This document shows, piece by piece, positions 33,739-43,584 of a stretch of DNA of 64,000 nt. Within the stretch, counting starts at the first letter, position 1. Every line of letters begins with the position of its first letter. The stretch spans positions 1,054,001-1,118,000 of the forward strand of contig NZ_LXYO01000023.1 of the NCBI RefSeq assembly GCF_001650915.1, read 5' to 3'. Both the position numbers and the translations under genes were made by a program. The DNA comes from Marinobacter sp. EhC06 (GTDB taxonomy: Bacteria > Pseudomonadota > Gammaproteobacteria > Pseudomonadales > Oleiphilaceae). A model generated the notes under the pieces. It had not been told where the DNA came from. It did no database searches and saw only the letters and a program-made list of their open reading frames with translations.

Positions 33739-35079
33739 TTAATCCCGCATCAGTTTCTCAAGGTAGTGGATGGTGAAGTCTACCTGTTTAAAGCCACCAT
33801 CGCGTACCAGTTTCCGATGCAGAGGCTGGTTGGTCTTGATGCCCTCGACCACCAGTTCGTCCAGCGCATTCTTCATGCGCCGTCGTGCGATCTCGCGGTC
33901 ATCGCCCCAGGTGATCAGCTTGGCCACCAGCGAATCGTAGAAGGGTGGAACCGTGTAACCGCTGTAAAGGTGGGAATCGACGCGGACGCCATTGCCGCCG
34001 GGGGCGTGGTAATGGGAAACCTTGCCCGGGCTGGGAACGAAGGTTTTCGGGTCTTCCGCGTTGATCCGGCATTCCATGGCGTGGCCTGAAATGCGTATGT
34101 CATCCTGGGTGTACTGCAGTGGCAGGCCGCTGGCGATGCGCAGTTGTTCGCGGACAATATCCACGCCGGTCACCATTTCGGACACCGGATGTTCAACCTG
34201 GACCCGGGTGTTCATTTCGATGAAATAGAACTCGCCGTCCTGGTACAGGAACTCGAAGGTGCCTGCGCCCACATAACCGATTTCCTTGCAGGCATCGGTA
34301 CATGCCTTGAGGGTGCGCTCCCGGGATTCCGGGTTGATGTTCGGGGCAGGGGCCTCTTCGATGACTTTTTGGTTCCGGCGCTGCATGGAGCAGTCGCGGT
34401 CGCCCAGATGAATGCAGTTGCCGTGCATGTCAGCAAGAACCTGGACTTCCACGTGTCGCGGGGTTTCCAGGAATTTTTCCAGGTATACGGTCGGGTCGCC
34501 GAAGGCGTTCTTGGCTTCACTCTGGGTGATCTGAACACCTTTCAGCAGTGCAGCCTCCGAGTGAACCACTTGCATCCCACGACCACCGCCGCCGGAAGCC
34601 GCCTTGATCATGACCGGGTAGCCGATTTCCCGGGCAATCCGCAGGGTCCGTTCCTCGTCGTCATCCAGCGGGCCATCCGATCCCGGCACGGTTGGAACAC
34701 CGGCCTTGATCATGGCATTGATGGCCGACACCTTGTTGCCCATCAGGCGGATGGTGTCGGCCTTTGGTCCGATGAAGCGGAACCCGCTTTTCTCAACCTG
34801 CTCGGCGAAATCGGCGTTTTCGGCAAGAAAGCCGTAGCCGGGATGGATACCGACGGAATCAGTGACTTCCGCAGCACTGATAATGGTCGGGATATTCAGG
34901 TAGCTGTCGGTGGCACTGTTCGGGCCAATACAGACCGACTCGTCAGCTAGGCGTACATGCATCAGATCACGGTCGACCTGGGAGTGCACTGCCACGGTCT
35001 TGATGCCCAGTTCCTTGCAGGCGCGCAGAATCCGGAGGGCAATTTCACCCCGGTTCGCGATCAGTACTTTCTCTAACAT
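33739..35079 (-). CDS. accC: Biotin carboxylase subunit of acetyl-CoA carboxylase
   Basis: Carboxylates the biotin on AccB using ATP and bicarbonate, the first half-reaction of fatty-acid synthesis. The 446-residue protein starts [21 protein letters not shown] and has the ATP-grasp Gly-rich loop [11 protein letters not shown], the [13 protein letters not shown] segment and the [18 protein letters not shown] active-site signature. I use the inner ATG of two (the outer would add MA). Directly downstream of accB with a 24-bp gap, the usual accBC operon. Confidence 0.98.
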   Translation of the reverse strand: MLEKVLIANRGEIALRILRACKELGIKTVAVHSQVDRDLMHVRLADESVCIGPNSATDSYLNIPTIISAAEVTDSVGIHPGYGFLAENADFAEQVEKSGFRFIGPKADTIRLMGNKVSAINAMIKAGVPTVPGSDGPLDDDEERTLRIAREIGYPVMIKAASGGGGRGMQVVHSEAALLKGVQITQSEAKNAFGDPTVYLEKFLETPRHVEVQVLADMHGNCIHLGDRDCSMQRRNQKVIEEAPAPNINPESRERTLKACTDACKEIGYVGAGTFEFLYQDGEFYFIEMNTRVQVEHPVSEMVTGVDIVREQLRIASGLPLQYTQDDIRISGHAMECRINAEDPKTFVPSPGKVSHYHAPGGNGVRVDSHLYSGYTVPPFYDSLVAKLITWGDDREIARRRMKNALDELVVEGIKTNQPLHRKLVRDGGFKQVDFTIHYLEKLMRD

Positions 35080-35103
35080 GGCCATGAGTAACTATTACCC
35101 CGT

Positions 35104-35562
35104 TCAGGAAATGGCGACCAGGGGCTGGTCAAACTCAACCGGCTGGCCGTTCTCGACCAGAATCTCCGTGATGGTTCCGCTTTTGTCTGCCTCAATCTGG
35201 TTCATCATCTTCATGGCTTCCACGATGCAGACTACATCACCGACATTGACGGTCTGGCCGACTTCCACGAACGCCTTGGCAGTGGGCGATGGGGAGCGAT
35301 AGAACGTGCCTACCATCGGGGATTTCAGGGTATGGCCGGTCGGGGCGGCAGGTGCGGAGGATTCTTCCGCAGCCGGAGCTGGGGCGGAAGGCGCAGCGGC
35401 CTGGGGTGCCGGGGCCGGGTAATGACTCACGTACTGGGTTCCGGCGGCCGGCTCACGGCGGCGGGAGATACGCACCGAATCGTCCGCTTCGTGAATCTCC
35501 AGCTCCTCGACGTCAGATTCCTCGAGCAGCTCGATCAGTTTCTTGATTTTACGAATATCCAT
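35104..35562 (-). CDS. accB: Biotin carboxyl carrier protein of acetyl-CoA carboxylase
   Basis: Carries the carboxybiotin between AccC and the carboxyltransferase. The 152-residue protein has an N-terminal segment [23 protein letters not shown], a Pro/Ala-rich linker (about 45-75) and the biotinyl domain with the biotin-accepting Lys in EAMKMMNQI near residue 117 and the bacterial AccB 'thumb' ([13 protein letters not shown]). Normal length. Lies between aroQ and accC, 27 bp after aroQ, as in Pseudomonas and E. coli relatives. Confidence 0.98.
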   Translation of the reverse strand: MDIRKIKKLIELLEESDVEELEIHEADDSVRISRRREPAAGTQYVSHYPAPAPQAAAPSAPAPAAEESSAPAAPTGHTLKSPMVGTFYRSPSPTAKAFVEVGQTVNVGDVVCIVEAMKMMNQIEADKSGTITEILVENGQPVEFDQPLVAIS

Positions 35563-35589
35563 AGTCAGTCCAGTCCCGTTTTGTCAGGT

Positions 35590-36030
35590 CTATCGGTGAA
35601 TGCGTTTCAGGGCCGCCTGGAGTGCGAGGTCGTACCCCTGGCTGCCCAGCCCACAGATAACGCCTTCGGCGATATCCGAGAAATAGGAGTGATGCCGGAA
35701 CGGTTCCCGTGCATGCACGTTGGAAAGATGCACTTCAATAAAAGGAATTCCCGAAGCCAGCATGGCATCCCTCAGGGCAACGCTGGTGTGGGTGAATGCG
35801 GCTGGATTGATGATGATGAAATCCACGCCTTCCGCCCGGGCCTCGTGAACCCGTTCAATCAGTTCGTATTCGGCGTTTGATTGCAGGTGGAGCAGATGGT
35901 GCCCGCGCTCTGCCGCCTGTGAACGCAGCCGGTCGTCGATATCCGCCAGAGTCTCGTAGCCATAGACCTCCGGCTCGCGGGTGCCGAGCATGTTGAGGTT
36001 GGGTCCATGGAGTACGAGAATTGTCGACAT
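35590..36030 (-). CDS. aroQ: 3-dehydroquinate dehydratase, type II
   Basis: Shikimate-pathway dehydratase forming 3-dehydroshikimate. The 146-residue protein starts [24 protein letters not shown], containing the catalytic Tyr of the flexible loop, and has [33 protein letters not shown] and [23 protein letters not shown], the type II active-site set including the catalytic His. First gene of the aroQ-accB-accC-prmA block; its promoter must lie in the 315-bp gap upstream. Confidence 0.98.
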   Translation of the reverse strand: MSTILVLHGPNLNMLGTREPEVYGYETLADIDDRLRSQAAERGHHLLHLQSNAEYELIERVHEARAEGVDFIIINPAAFTHTSVALRDAMLASGIPFIEVHLSNVHAREPFRHHSYFSDIAEGVICGLGSQGYDLALQAALKRIHR

Positions 36031-36345
36031 GGTGCTGTCTGCCTTGGTGTCTTTTTACAGGATCGCCGAACTTAACGGCATGTTCCCCCAATGGTGCGTG
36101 CTTGTTTTGTTCAGATCAACACTTTTTGACAATCGTCCCTGTTGTCCATTGGTCGTAAAAAGACGGCAAATGAATCGAAAAGGGATCTTTCCGCTGATGA
36201 CAATCATTGTCGTGAACGGCGGAACGAACTTCTATACGACGTTGGTTTCATAAAAGGTAGCAGCCGGGCAGTGACTGAGCCATGCCCGACCGAAAATTGT
36301 CGTGAGAGTTTTGCGCAGATGGATGCGGGCCGGGACGGCCCGGCA
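36031..36345. other. Intergenic region upstream of aroQ
   Basis: A 315-bp gap between aroQ and the GGDEF gene, both minus strand. I see no gene or clear terminator. It contains a 13-bp palindrome GACAAT-C-ATTGTC (36199-36211) that resembles half of a Fur box, about 170 bp before aroQ, and a GC-rich imperfect hairpin (about 36324-36350) just after the GGDEF stop that lacks a T tail. The aroQ promoter was not pinned down. Confidence 0.4.
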
Positions 36346-37959
36346 TCAGGAATCCGCCAGAGTCACGCAGTTGCGGCCAAGTTCCTTGGAACTGTAGAGC
36401 GCCCGGTCCGCCCGTTCGCACAATGCCTGGGAGGTGTCGTCATTCCAGGCTGCGATGCCGCAACTGAAGGTGACGTTGAATTCCCGGTCGCCGGCCGGCT
36501 GTTGCAGCTCGGAGAAACGCTCCCGGATTTCGTTCAGTACGTTCCGGGCATCGCTCGGGCGAGTATTGGGCAGGATGATGGCAAATTCCTCTCCGCCGTA
36601 TCGGCCAATGTGATCGGTCTTGCGCAGGCGCTGCTTGAGGAACATCGACAGGCTTCGTAATACACGGTCACCAATCGGGTGGCCAAAGGTGTCGTTCACC
36701 TTCTTGAAGTAGTCGATGTCGATCATTGCAAAGCACATCGGCTGGTCTTTCTGGCGAGCCCGCACAATCTCCTGGTCCAGCAGGTGTAGCGTATGGGTGT
36801 GATTGAACAGGCCAGTCAGGCTGTCACGGATCATCAGCGCCAGCAGGGAGCGGGCCCGGCGCCCACGGTTGTGGATAGTGGCTATCAGGTGTTTCGGGTC
36901 GATTGGTTTGGTCAGGAAGTCGTCGCCCCCGAGGCTCATGGCATGGAGCTGTTTGCTGACGTCTTCTTCGGCCGACAGGTAAATAATGGGCACGCTGTGG
37001 AAGCGATCCTGCTGGCGGATCACCCGGGCGATTTCCATGCCGGTGCAGCCGGGCATATACATATCCAGGATGATGATCTCCGGAGAGAACTCCTCCAGGG
37101 CGTGGATAATCTGCATCGGGTCGGTGATGATGTGGGCAGTCATGCCTGCCTTTTTCAACACCGTTTCCATGTACTTGGCCTGGGCCCGGGAGTCGTCCAG
37201 AACCAGAACCTTGTAGGGCTCCACGGTGTTGCCGTGGGTGTAGGTTTCGATCTTTTCGATCAGTTGGCCGGGGTCGACGGCAGGATAGAAGAACTCTTCC
37301 CCGCCACAACGTGAGGCCTGCAGTCGGGTTTCGATGGAGCCGTCCTCGTCGCTCATGAAGATAATGGGGATGGGCGTGTCGTGGCGTTCCTGCAGGTGCT
37401 CGATGGTGGTAATGCCGGCGTTGGCCGAACCGCCAAAATTGACGTCCACCAGGATGGTTTCGGGTTTATGGAGAGCGCAGGCTTCGGTGAGTTCATCGGC
37501 GTTGGCAAAGGCCGAGGCCCGGAAGCCGAAAAACTCCAGTTGCCGGATCAGGCGGCTTGCCATTTCCTGGTTGGCCAGAGCGATGTAGACCGGGGTGCGG
37601 CGGAACTGGTGGGGCGACTCGGAACTGTTGAGGTCGGTCCTGCGCAGGGTGCTCTGGGATAGAGTCTCGATGGCATCCTGCAGCTGTCGCTCAAGGGTGT
37701 CGTCCAGTGCCGAACCAGGTTCCCACTGTTTGATCAGTTCCAGCGTGGTCTGCCCGGCCCTGGCGTGGCTGTCCATTTCGAACCGCTGGGCGTAACGCAC
37801 CAGCTTATCGGCGGCGGCAGCAAACTCGTTGCGGTGGGCAGCGGCCTTGTCCCGGTCTTCGTGAATTTTCTGCCAGGTGTCGAGAACAACCCGGGCCTGG
37901 GTTGTTACACGGCGTGCGAAATGCTGCCTGAGTTTTTCTTTCTGGCTTTCGTCGTTCAT
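36346..37959 (-). CDS. Double-receiver diguanylate cyclase response regulator
   Basis: A 537-residue signalling protein. Residues 1-115 are a helical, Hpt-like region without an obvious phospho-His; 120-245 form a first receiver (VYIALANQEMASRLIRQL) lacking the acidic Asp pair but retaining ILVDVNF; 250-370 form a complete second receiver (VLVLDDSRAQ, ILDMYMPGCTG with phospho-Asp, TKPIDP). A GGDEF domain follows (RDSLTGLFNHTHTL ... GRYGGEEFAIILP), with an intact GGEEF signature predicting c-di-GMP synthesis. I start it at MNDESQ; the longer upstream frame has no support. Divergent from a LapD-like gene. Confidence 0.9.
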   Translation of the reverse strand: MNDESQKEKLRQHFARRVTTQARVVLDTWQKIHEDRDKAAAHRNEFAAAADKLVRYAQRFEMDSHARAGQTTLELIKQWEPGSALDDTLERQLQDAIETLSQSTLRRTDLNSSESPHQFRRTPVYIALANQEMASRLIRQLEFFGFRASAFANADELTEACALHKPETILVDVNFGGSANAGITTIEHLQERHDTPIPIIFMSDEDGSIETRLQASRCGGEEFFYPAVDPGQLIEKIETYTHGNTVEPYKVLVLDDSRAQAKYMETVLKKAGMTAHIITDPMQIIHALEEFSPEIIILDMYMPGCTGMEIARVIRQQDRFHSVPIIYLSAEEDVSKQLHAMSLGGDDFLTKPIDPKHLIATIHNRGRRARSLLALMIRDSLTGLFNHTHTLHLLDQEIVRARQKDQPMCFAMIDIDYFKKVNDTFGHPIGDRVLRSLSMFLKQRLRKTDHIGRYGGEEFAIILPNTRPSDARNVLNEIRERFSELQQPAGDREFNVTFSCGIAAWNDDTSQALCERADRALYSSKELGRNCVTLADS

Positions 37960-38157
37960 GTTGCTCGGGCCTGTCTCTTTTTCGTTATTGGTCGTCCTTC
38001 CCCGGTGCGGACGATTTTTCAACCTTAGTCCTTTTGCAGAGTCTATAGTGTTTAATGTTGTCGGCGTAGGTTGCGCTATGTAAATGTTTGTCAACTCTGC
38101 GGTGCAGGTCACAATCACCTGGCCGGCTGGCTCACAGCCAATCCGGAGAAGCTCCCC

Positions 38158-40158
38158 ATGGCACGGAAGCAAATCCCCATAAAGCGCAAGCAGCAGGGCG
38201 TGGTAACCCTGCGAACGATGCTTCTGGTGTTGACTGGAAGTTTGCTCGTAACCCTGCTGGGGGCTGTTTTCATTACCAGCTACGGGTATTTCCGGGATTA
38301 TGTCTCGGACCAGTTGGCCGGTCATGCCCGTGACGGGGCAACGGCCATAGGTTTGTCCCTTTCCAACGCCATTGACGGCCGTGACCCGGTTGCCTCGGCC
38401 TCACTGATTGACGCGGTGTTCGACAGTGGGCGATACCTCTCAGTCAGCTACCTGAATCATCAGGGCGACCAGATTGCAGGGCGCGCCATGACTCTCAGTG
38501 AGGTGGCTGTACCCTCCTGGTTCCGTTCTTTTGCGGATCTTCCCCTGCCGGTAGCCGAGGCAGAAGTGGTCCGCGGCTGGAGCCGCCTAGGCACTGTTCA
38601 GGTAATCAGCCACCCCGGTCGAGCGTACGAAGATCTGTGGCGAATCACCATCGGTCTGACTGCCAGTACGGCTGTCATCGGGGGTATCGGGCTATTTGCA
38701 GTTTTCCTCCTGCTTCGTCGCACCCTGCGCCCGCTGCACGCCCTTGAGGATCAGGCAAAGGCACTCGGCCAGAGGGATTTCAGGAAGCGGGTTTCCATCA
38801 AGTCGACCCGTGAAATCAACCAGGTGACCGACGCCATGAACCAGATGGCGGATGATTTGGGCCAGCTTTTCGAGGGGCAGGCCAAACTCATTCAGCACCT
38901 GCGGCGGGTCAATAACGAGGATTCGGTCACCGGGCTGGCCAGCCGGAGTGCCTTCGACCAGCGTCTGAAAGTGGAAGTGGAATCCGAGGAAAAGGCCGCG
39001 CCCGGGATTCTCATGCTGATTCAGCTGGCGGATTTTTCCGGTTATAACCAGGCTTATGGCCGGAGCGAAGCGGACCGGCTGCTGCTGCGGATAGCGACGG
39101 TGATTGCTGATTTCGTCATGCAGCATGCCGGGTCCTTTGCAGGGCGCAGGACCGGTGCCGAGTTTGCCGTTTTCCTTCCCGGCGTGATGCCGGCAGACGC
39201 CGGAGTCTGGTGTCGGCAACTGGTGAATGACCTCGACGGAGTGTATTCGGATCTTGCCTCACCCATGGATACTGCCGTACATGCCGGGATGGCCCGAACG
39301 CTGGAAGGCCGTGGTGCCCGCGATCTCATGGCGGCTGCGGATGAGGCGCTGCGGACCGCCCAGAGCGGCAACGGCGCGGGCTGTCACCTGGCCGATCCCG
39401 AGAAGGATGGCCATCACAATCTGGAAACCTGGCGGGTGATTATCAGCCAGGCGATCCGCCAGCAGACACTGTCGTTGTGGCTCCAGCCCATGGTCAACGA
39501 GGGCCGGCTCATGCCGGTTTACCATCAGGTTTTCTCCCGCATTGATTCCGCCGAAGGCGCTTTGAGGGCAGGCACCTTTGTGCCAATGGCCGAGCGCTTC
39601 GGGCTGATTTCCGATATTGATCGCCTGCTGGTTCAGCGGGTACTTGATCGTTTGAAGGATTTGCCGGACCAGCCACTGGCCGTCTCGCTCGGCAATGCGT
39701 CCGTCGCCAGCGAGACCTTCCGTACGGACTTGCTTGAGCAACTGCAGCAGTCCGGTTCACTGGCACGGAATCTCTGGATCGGTATCTCAGAACAGGCTAT
39801 TCACCATCATCGGACGGCCGTGGGGCTTCTGGTCAGGTCGCTGGGCCGTCTTGGGGTACCGGTCCTGGTCGACCGCTTCGGCGTTGGAGGCGTGCCATTC
39901 AGTTACCTGAGAAATCTGAGGTTTCAGGGGCTGCGTATCGATAACAGTTTCATTCACGATATCGACACCCACGAAGATAACCGCTTCTATATCGAATCCG
40001 TGGTGGCAATCGCACACAGCCGTGGCGTGAAAGTGTTCGCCACAGGAGTGGAAACTGCCGCGGAATACTCGGTACTCTGTAAACTGGGTATCGACGGAGC
40101 CATGGGTTACCATCTTGGTCGGCCGTTTGCCGCTGACAACCAACAGACAGGGGATTAA
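38158..40158 (+). CDS. LapD-like c-di-GMP receptor (degenerate GGDEF-EAL, LapD_MoxY_N periplasmic domain)
   Basis: A 666-residue inner-membrane receptor. It has a first transmembrane helix (about 20-45), a periplasmic LapD_MoxY_N domain with FDSGRYLSVSYL and VRGWSRLGTVQVISHP, a second helix (about 162-185), HAMP, then GGDEF and EAL domains. The GGDEF signature reads RTGAEF and the EAL motif is replaced around MPVYHQVF, so it probably binds c-di-GMP without making or cleaving it, as LapD does when it sequesters the protease LapG and keeps surface adhesins in place. GGAGAA precedes the ATG. No lapG gene is adjacent; DUF2333 follows after 7 bp. Confidence 0.87.
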   Translation: MARKQIPIKRKQQGVVTLRTMLLVLTGSLLVTLLGAVFITSYGYFRDYVSDQLAGHARDGATAIGLSLSNAIDGRDPVASASLIDAVFDSGRYLSVSYLNHQGDQIAGRAMTLSEVAVPSWFRSFADLPLPVAEAEVVRGWSRLGTVQVISHPGRAYEDLWRITIGLTASTAVIGGIGLFAVFLLLRRTLRPLHALEDQAKALGQRDFRKRVSIKSTREINQVTDAMNQMADDLGQLFEGQAKLIQHLRRVNNEDSVTGLASRSAFDQRLKVEVESEEKAAPGILMLIQLADFSGYNQAYGRSEADRLLLRIATVIADFVMQHAGSFAGRRTGAEFAVFLPGVMPADAGVWCRQLVNDLDGVYSDLASPMDTAVHAGMARTLEGRGARDLMAAADEALRTAQSGNGAGCHLADPEKDGHHNLETWRVIISQAIRQQTLSLWLQPMVNEGRLMPVYHQVFSRIDSAEGALRAGTFVPMAERFGLISDIDRLLVQRVLDRLKDLPDQPLAVSLGNASVASETFRTDLLEQLQQSGSLARNLWIGISEQAIHHHRTAVGLLVRSLGRLGVPVLVDRFGVGGVPFSYLRNLRFQGLRIDNSFIHDIDTHEDNRFYIESVVAIAHSRGVKVFATGVETAAEYSVLCKLGIDGAMGYHLGRPFAADNQQTGD

Positions 40159-40165
40159 AAGTCAT

Positions 40166-41218
40166 ATGCCAGGCAAAATCAGACAGTACTTCAAGGACAA
40201 AAAAGACGATGTTCAGGATTATGCTGGTGGTAGCGGTGTAATCGGTAAACTGATTCTGGCGTTGGTTGTGGTCTACCTGCTGGTGGCGTTGGTGCTTGGC
40301 ATGATCTGGAGCAGCGAGCCGGACACCTTCTCGGTGCGCGAACACACCCGCTCGGTTGCCAATTCCATGGAGAGAGAGCCCATTACCGGGTTCGCCACAA
40401 CCGTTACCATGATCAGAATTGCAGAAACCCTGCTGGACAAGCCCGGTGGCTACATCTCCAACGATATTTTCCCGCCGGGACTGTGGCTGGATAACATGCC
40501 CAACTGGGAATATGGCGTGCTGGTCCAGCTCCGTGACCTGTCTCGTGCCATGCGCAAAGACATCAGCCGGTCCCAGAGCCAATCCGCGGAAGATACAGAT
40601 TTGACCATCGCAGAGCCCCAGTTCCACTTTGATAGTGAAAGCTGGGCAATTCCGTCTACCGAGGCTGAGTACCGTCGGGGCATCACCGCTCTCAAACGTT
40701 ACCTTGATCGGCTGTCGAGCCCGGACCAGGCCGACGCCCAGTTCTTCGCCCGCGCCGATAACCTGAGCAACTGGCTGGCGGATCTGGAGACTCGCCTCGG
40801 AAGTCTGTCCCGTACTCTTGGTGAGAGCGTTGGCAAGGCCTCGGTATCAGACTCGGTGATCACCATGAACTCCGGTGATCCTCTTGCTGAGGAAGCGACC
40901 GGAGAAGATGTGAAAACGCCCTGGACCAAAATTGACGACGTGTTTTACGAGGCTCGCGGAAGTGCCTGGGCGCTTCTGCACATTTTCCGGGCAATTGAAG
41001 TGGATTTCCGGAAAGTGCTCCAGGACAAGAATGCCATGGCCAGTGTCCGGCAGGTAATCATCGAGCTGGAGGGTGCCCAGGGTGAAATGTGGAGCCCGGT
41101 CATTTTGAATGGCAGTGGCTTTGGCGTGCTGGCCAACCACTCGCTTACGATGGCTGCATACCTTTCCCGGGCCAATTCTGCGATCAGTGATATGCGGGAT
41201 CTGCTGTCCAGGGGCTGA
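40166..41218 (+). CDS. DUF2333 family membrane-anchored protein
   Basis: A 350-residue protein starting MPGKIRQYFKDKKDDVQDYAGG with one transmembrane helix (VIGKLILALVVVYLLVALVLGMIW near residues 25-48); the rest is a helical, probably periplasmic domain, the DUF2333 family, found in Pseudomonas and relatives. Function unknown. It begins 7 bp after the LapD-like stop and is probably co-transcribed with it. A strong bidirectional terminator follows before the convergent ppa gene. Confidence 0.85.
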   Translation: MPGKIRQYFKDKKDDVQDYAGGSGVIGKLILALVVVYLLVALVLGMIWSSEPDTFSVREHTRSVANSMEREPITGFATTVTMIRIAETLLDKPGGYISNDIFPPGLWLDNMPNWEYGVLVQLRDLSRAMRKDISRSQSQSAEDTDLTIAEPQFHFDSESWAIPSTEAEYRRGITALKRYLDRLSSPDQADAQFFARADNLSNWLADLETRLGSLSRTLGESVGKASVSDSVITMNSGDPLAEEATGEDVKTPWTKIDDVFYEARGSAWALLHIFRAIEVDFRKVLQDKNAMASVRQVIIELEGAQGEMWSPVILNGSGFGVLANHSLTMAAYLSRANSAISDMRDLLSRG

Positions 41219-41243
41219 TGCCAGCCAGGGTTTATCCAGAAAC

Positions 41244-41273
41244 AAAAAACCGGGCGCGAAGCCCGGTTTTTTT
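41244..41273. terminator. Bidirectional terminator between DUF2333 and ppa
   Basis: Twelve-bp perfect arms AAAAAACCGGGC (41244-41255) and GCCCGGTTTTTT (41261-41272) with loop GCGAA. Runs of A and T on either side let it stop transcripts from both convergent genes. Confidence 0.95.
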
Positions 41274-41300
41274 ATGCCATCAAACCAAGAAGAGCCCGGC

Positions 41301-41828
41301 TCAGCCTTTGTAGGCGTTCACGGAATCCACGATGGCTTTCTTAGCGGCAGCGGCGTTGTCCCAGCCTTGCACCTTCACCCACTTGCCTGGCTCAAGGGTC
41401 TTGTAGTTCTCGAAGAAATGCTTGATCTGGTCGCGCAGCAGCTCGGGCAGATCGTCGATTTCCTTGACATCGTGGTAGGTGGTGGTCAGCTTGTCATGGG
41501 GAACTGCAACCAGCTTGGCGTCGCCACCGGCTTCGTCTTCCATGTTCAGCACACCCACCGGGCGGCATCGAATCACGGAACCGGCCTGGATCGGGTAGGG
41601 GGTTACAACCAGCACGTCCAGGGGGTCACCGTCGTCGGCCAGGGTGTGCGGGATGAAACCATAGTTGGCCGGGTAGAACATGGGGGTCGCCATGAAACGG
41701 TCTACCAGCAGGGCGCCCATGTCTTTGTCCAGTTCGTACTTCACCGGGGAACTGTTGGCCGGGATTTCGATGGCAACGTAGATGTCTTCAGGCGGGTTCT
41801 TGCCTGCGGGGATGTTGTCGAATTGCAT
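41301..41828 (-). CDS. ppa: Inorganic pyrophosphatase, family I
   Basis: Mg2+-dependent hydrolysis of pyrophosphate, pulling biosynthetic reactions forward in the cytosol. The 175-residue protein matches family [24 protein letters not shown] holds the metal-binding Asp cluster (here with YPANYG), preceded by [15 protein letters not shown] with the catalytic Glu/Lys, and followed by [19 protein letters not shown]. Full length for hexameric bacterial enzymes. Its upstream region (41829-42297) contains two large hairpin elements. Confidence 0.97.
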   Translation of the reverse strand: MQFDNIPAGKNPPEDIYVAIEIPANSSPVKYELDKDMGALLVDRFMATPMFYPANYGFIPHTLADDGDPLDVLVVTPYPIQAGSVIRCRPVGVLNMEDEAGGDAKLVAVPHDKLTTTYHDVKEIDDLPELLRDQIKHFFENYKTLEPGKWVKVQGWDNAAAAKKAIVDSVNAYKG

Positions 41829-41949
41829 GTGCGATCCTTCCTGGTACGTTAAAGGTACGTTTGACTGCGGTTAAAAAGTGGGCGCAATTATACGGGAGTA
41901 TCCTGCAGTTCGAAACTAAACCTTGGTCGTTGAGTTGGGTGCAAGCGGC

Positions 41950-42050
41950 TATCTGGCAGGGCTTTCCGAAAAACGCCCGTGAATACGTCCATGTAGGGCT
42001 CGGTCGCGCCATCCCTGGCGCTCCACGTTTTCGGAAAGCCCTGCCAGATA
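41950..42050 (+). repeat. Hairpin element, copy A of a three-copy family
   Basis: Arms at 41950-41975 and 42026-42050 are complementary over 25 bp with one bulged A. The arm reads TATCTGGCAGGGC then TTTCCGAAAA. The 50-nt core contains TCCATGTAGGGCTCGG (41988-42003) and CGCCATCCCTGG (42007-42018), both shared with copies B and C. Part of the 469-bp gap between ppa and the acyl-CoA dehydrogenase gene. Confidence 0.85.
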
Positions 42051-42132
42051 CCCGCCCGGAACTCTCGATAATGCCGACCGTAAACGAAAAAGTTTTGCGG
42101 TTAGCGATGGGAGGATCGCACAAATGTTGCGA

Positions 42133-42240
42133 GGGCCGTGTCAGTAGCTTTTCCAAAACTGTAGAGGGCCAAGGATGGCCCGAAACAAGCGCACAGGGAT
42201 GTGCTTGTAGCGTGTTTTGGAAAAGCTACTGACATGGCCC
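42133..42240 (-). repeat. Hairpin element, copy B (inverted orientation)
   Basis: Arms at 42133-42159 and 42214-42240 match at 26 of 27 positions. The outer arm (GGGCC-TGTCAGTAGC) differs from A and C, while the inner arm TTTTCCAAAAC is alike. On the minus strand the core has ACATCCCTGTGCGCTTG (42186-42202) and GGCCATCCTTGG (42169-42180), the same landmarks in the same order as A and C. Lies 58 bp after the acyl-CoA dehydrogenase stop. Confidence 0.85.
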
Positions 42241-42297
42241 CCCACCAAAACCCGGCAGGCTGGGTCAGGACAAGAGTGCTAATGCGGAACCCAAGGC

Positions 42298-43437
42298 TCA
42301 AAGCTTGATCTGCTTGGCAATGAGCTCTTTCATGATTTCGGTGGTGCCGCCGCCAATAGAGAGAATCTTGGCGTCCCGATAGAGGCGCTCGACCACGGTT
42401 TCCCGCATGTACCCCATGCCACCGAACAGCTGCACCGCTTCCCGGGTGACTTTTTCGCAGACATCCACCGAGAAGTTCTTGGCCATGGCCACTTCCTTGA
42501 TGGGGTTCTTGCCGGCCTGCATCAGGGCGGCACAGCGGTAGGTGTATTCCCGGGCCACGTCGATCTGGGTGGCCATATCCACCAGCTTGTGGCGGGTCAC
42601 CTGGAAGCCGGCAATGTTGCGGCCGAACGCCTTGCGTTGTTGGGTGTATTCCAGGGCAGCCTCGTAGGCGAGTTGAGCGGTCATGTAGGCCATGATGGCC
42701 AGGCTGAGACGCTCGAACAGGAAGTTGCTCATGATGGCGATGAAGCCGGCGTTTTCGGCGCCGATCAGTCGGTCTGCCGGAACACGGCAATCCTCGAAAA
42801 ACAGCTCGGCGGTGTCGCTGGCCCACCAGCCCATTTTTCGCAGTTTCTTGCCGGTGGAGAAACCGGGCATGTCCCGGTCGATCAGCAACAGGCTGATGCC
42901 GCCGTGGCCCTCGCCACCGGTGCGCACGGCTACAGTATAGTGGTCAGCGCGCATGCCGCTGGTGATGAACGTCTTGCTGCCGTTGACGATGTAATGGTCG
43001 CCGTCCCGGACTGCCCGGGTTTTCAGGTTGGCGACGTCGGAACCACCGCCGGGTTCGGTGACCGCGAGGGCGGCGATCTTTTCGCCCCGCAGAACCGGTG
43101 GCACGATCTGTTCCCGGATTTCCTTCTTTGCCCATTTGGCGACTGGTGGCAGTCCGATATCCAGGGAACCGAGGCCTGCCACCAGGCCGCCGGAGGTGGA
43201 GCGCATCAGTTCCTCGGAGACAGCCACTTTCAGAAAGATGTCCCCCTCTCCGATGCCGCCCAATGCTTCGGGAAAACCAATGCCCAACAAACCTGCATCC
43301 CCGGCCTTCTTGTATAGATCCCGGGGAAATTCACCCGCTTCTTCCCAGTCGTCGATGTGCGGCAGTACGTGAGTTTCGATGAATTTGCGGGCGGTCGCGC
43401 GGACCTGCTGGTGGGTTTCGTTGAAATAATCGGACAC
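42298..43437 (-). CDS. Acyl-CoA dehydrogenase
   Basis: FAD-dependent enzyme of the acyl-CoA dehydrogenase family, forming 2-enoyl-CoA with electrons passed to ETF. The 379-residue protein is read from a GTG with GGGAG 7 nt upstream (VSDYFNETHQQVRATARKFIE). It has the family motifs LAVTEPGGGSDVANLKTRA (flavin and acyl binding) and the C-terminal YRDAKILSIGGGTTEIMKELIAKQI. The chain-length or branched-chain preference cannot be told from the sequence. Single gene with no linked ETF or thiolase. Confidence 0.93.
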   Translation of the reverse strand: MSDYFNETHQQVRATARKFIETHVLPHIDDWEEAGEFPRDLYKKAGDAGLLGIGFPEALGGIGEGDIFLKVAVSEELMRSTSGGLVAGLGSLDIGLPPVAKWAKKEIREQIVPPVLRGEKIAALAVTEPGGGSDVANLKTRAVRDGDHYIVNGSKTFITSGMRADHYTVAVRTGGEGHGGISLLLIDRDMPGFSTGKKLRKMGWWASDTAELFFEDCRVPADRLIGAENAGFIAIMSNFLFERLSLAIMAYMTAQLAYEAALEYTQQRKAFGRNIAGFQVTRHKLVDMATQIDVAREYTYRCAALMQAGKNPIKEVAMAKNFSVDVCEKVTREAVQLFGGMGYMRETVVERLYRDAKILSIGGGTTEIMKELIAKQIKL

Positions 43438-43530
43438 GGTGACGCTCCCTCTGATCGCAATCAATGCAGAGCAGTGTCGCCCAAATATCGATACCAAGCA
43501 AGCGCTTGGTTGTCGGTGCGCCAGGCAATA

Positions 43531-43556
43531 AAAAAGCTGGCCCGAAAGGCCAGCTT
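43531..43556 (-). terminator. Rho-independent terminator downstream of rpiA
   Basis: Nine-bp stem AAGCTGGCC (43534-43542) / GGCCAGCTT (43548-43556) with a 5-nt loop; on the minus strand it is followed by T6. It lies just after the rpiA stop and before the acyl-CoA dehydrogenase start. Confidence 0.92.
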
Positions 43557-43584
43557 CGACAGTCAAGGAGCGACAGGGAGGCCG

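Noticed and set aside
41788..42232. Open frames on both strands across 41.8-42.2 kb
   Set aside because: They run through the hairpin elements A and B and arise from their inverted symmetry; no domain or ribosome site.
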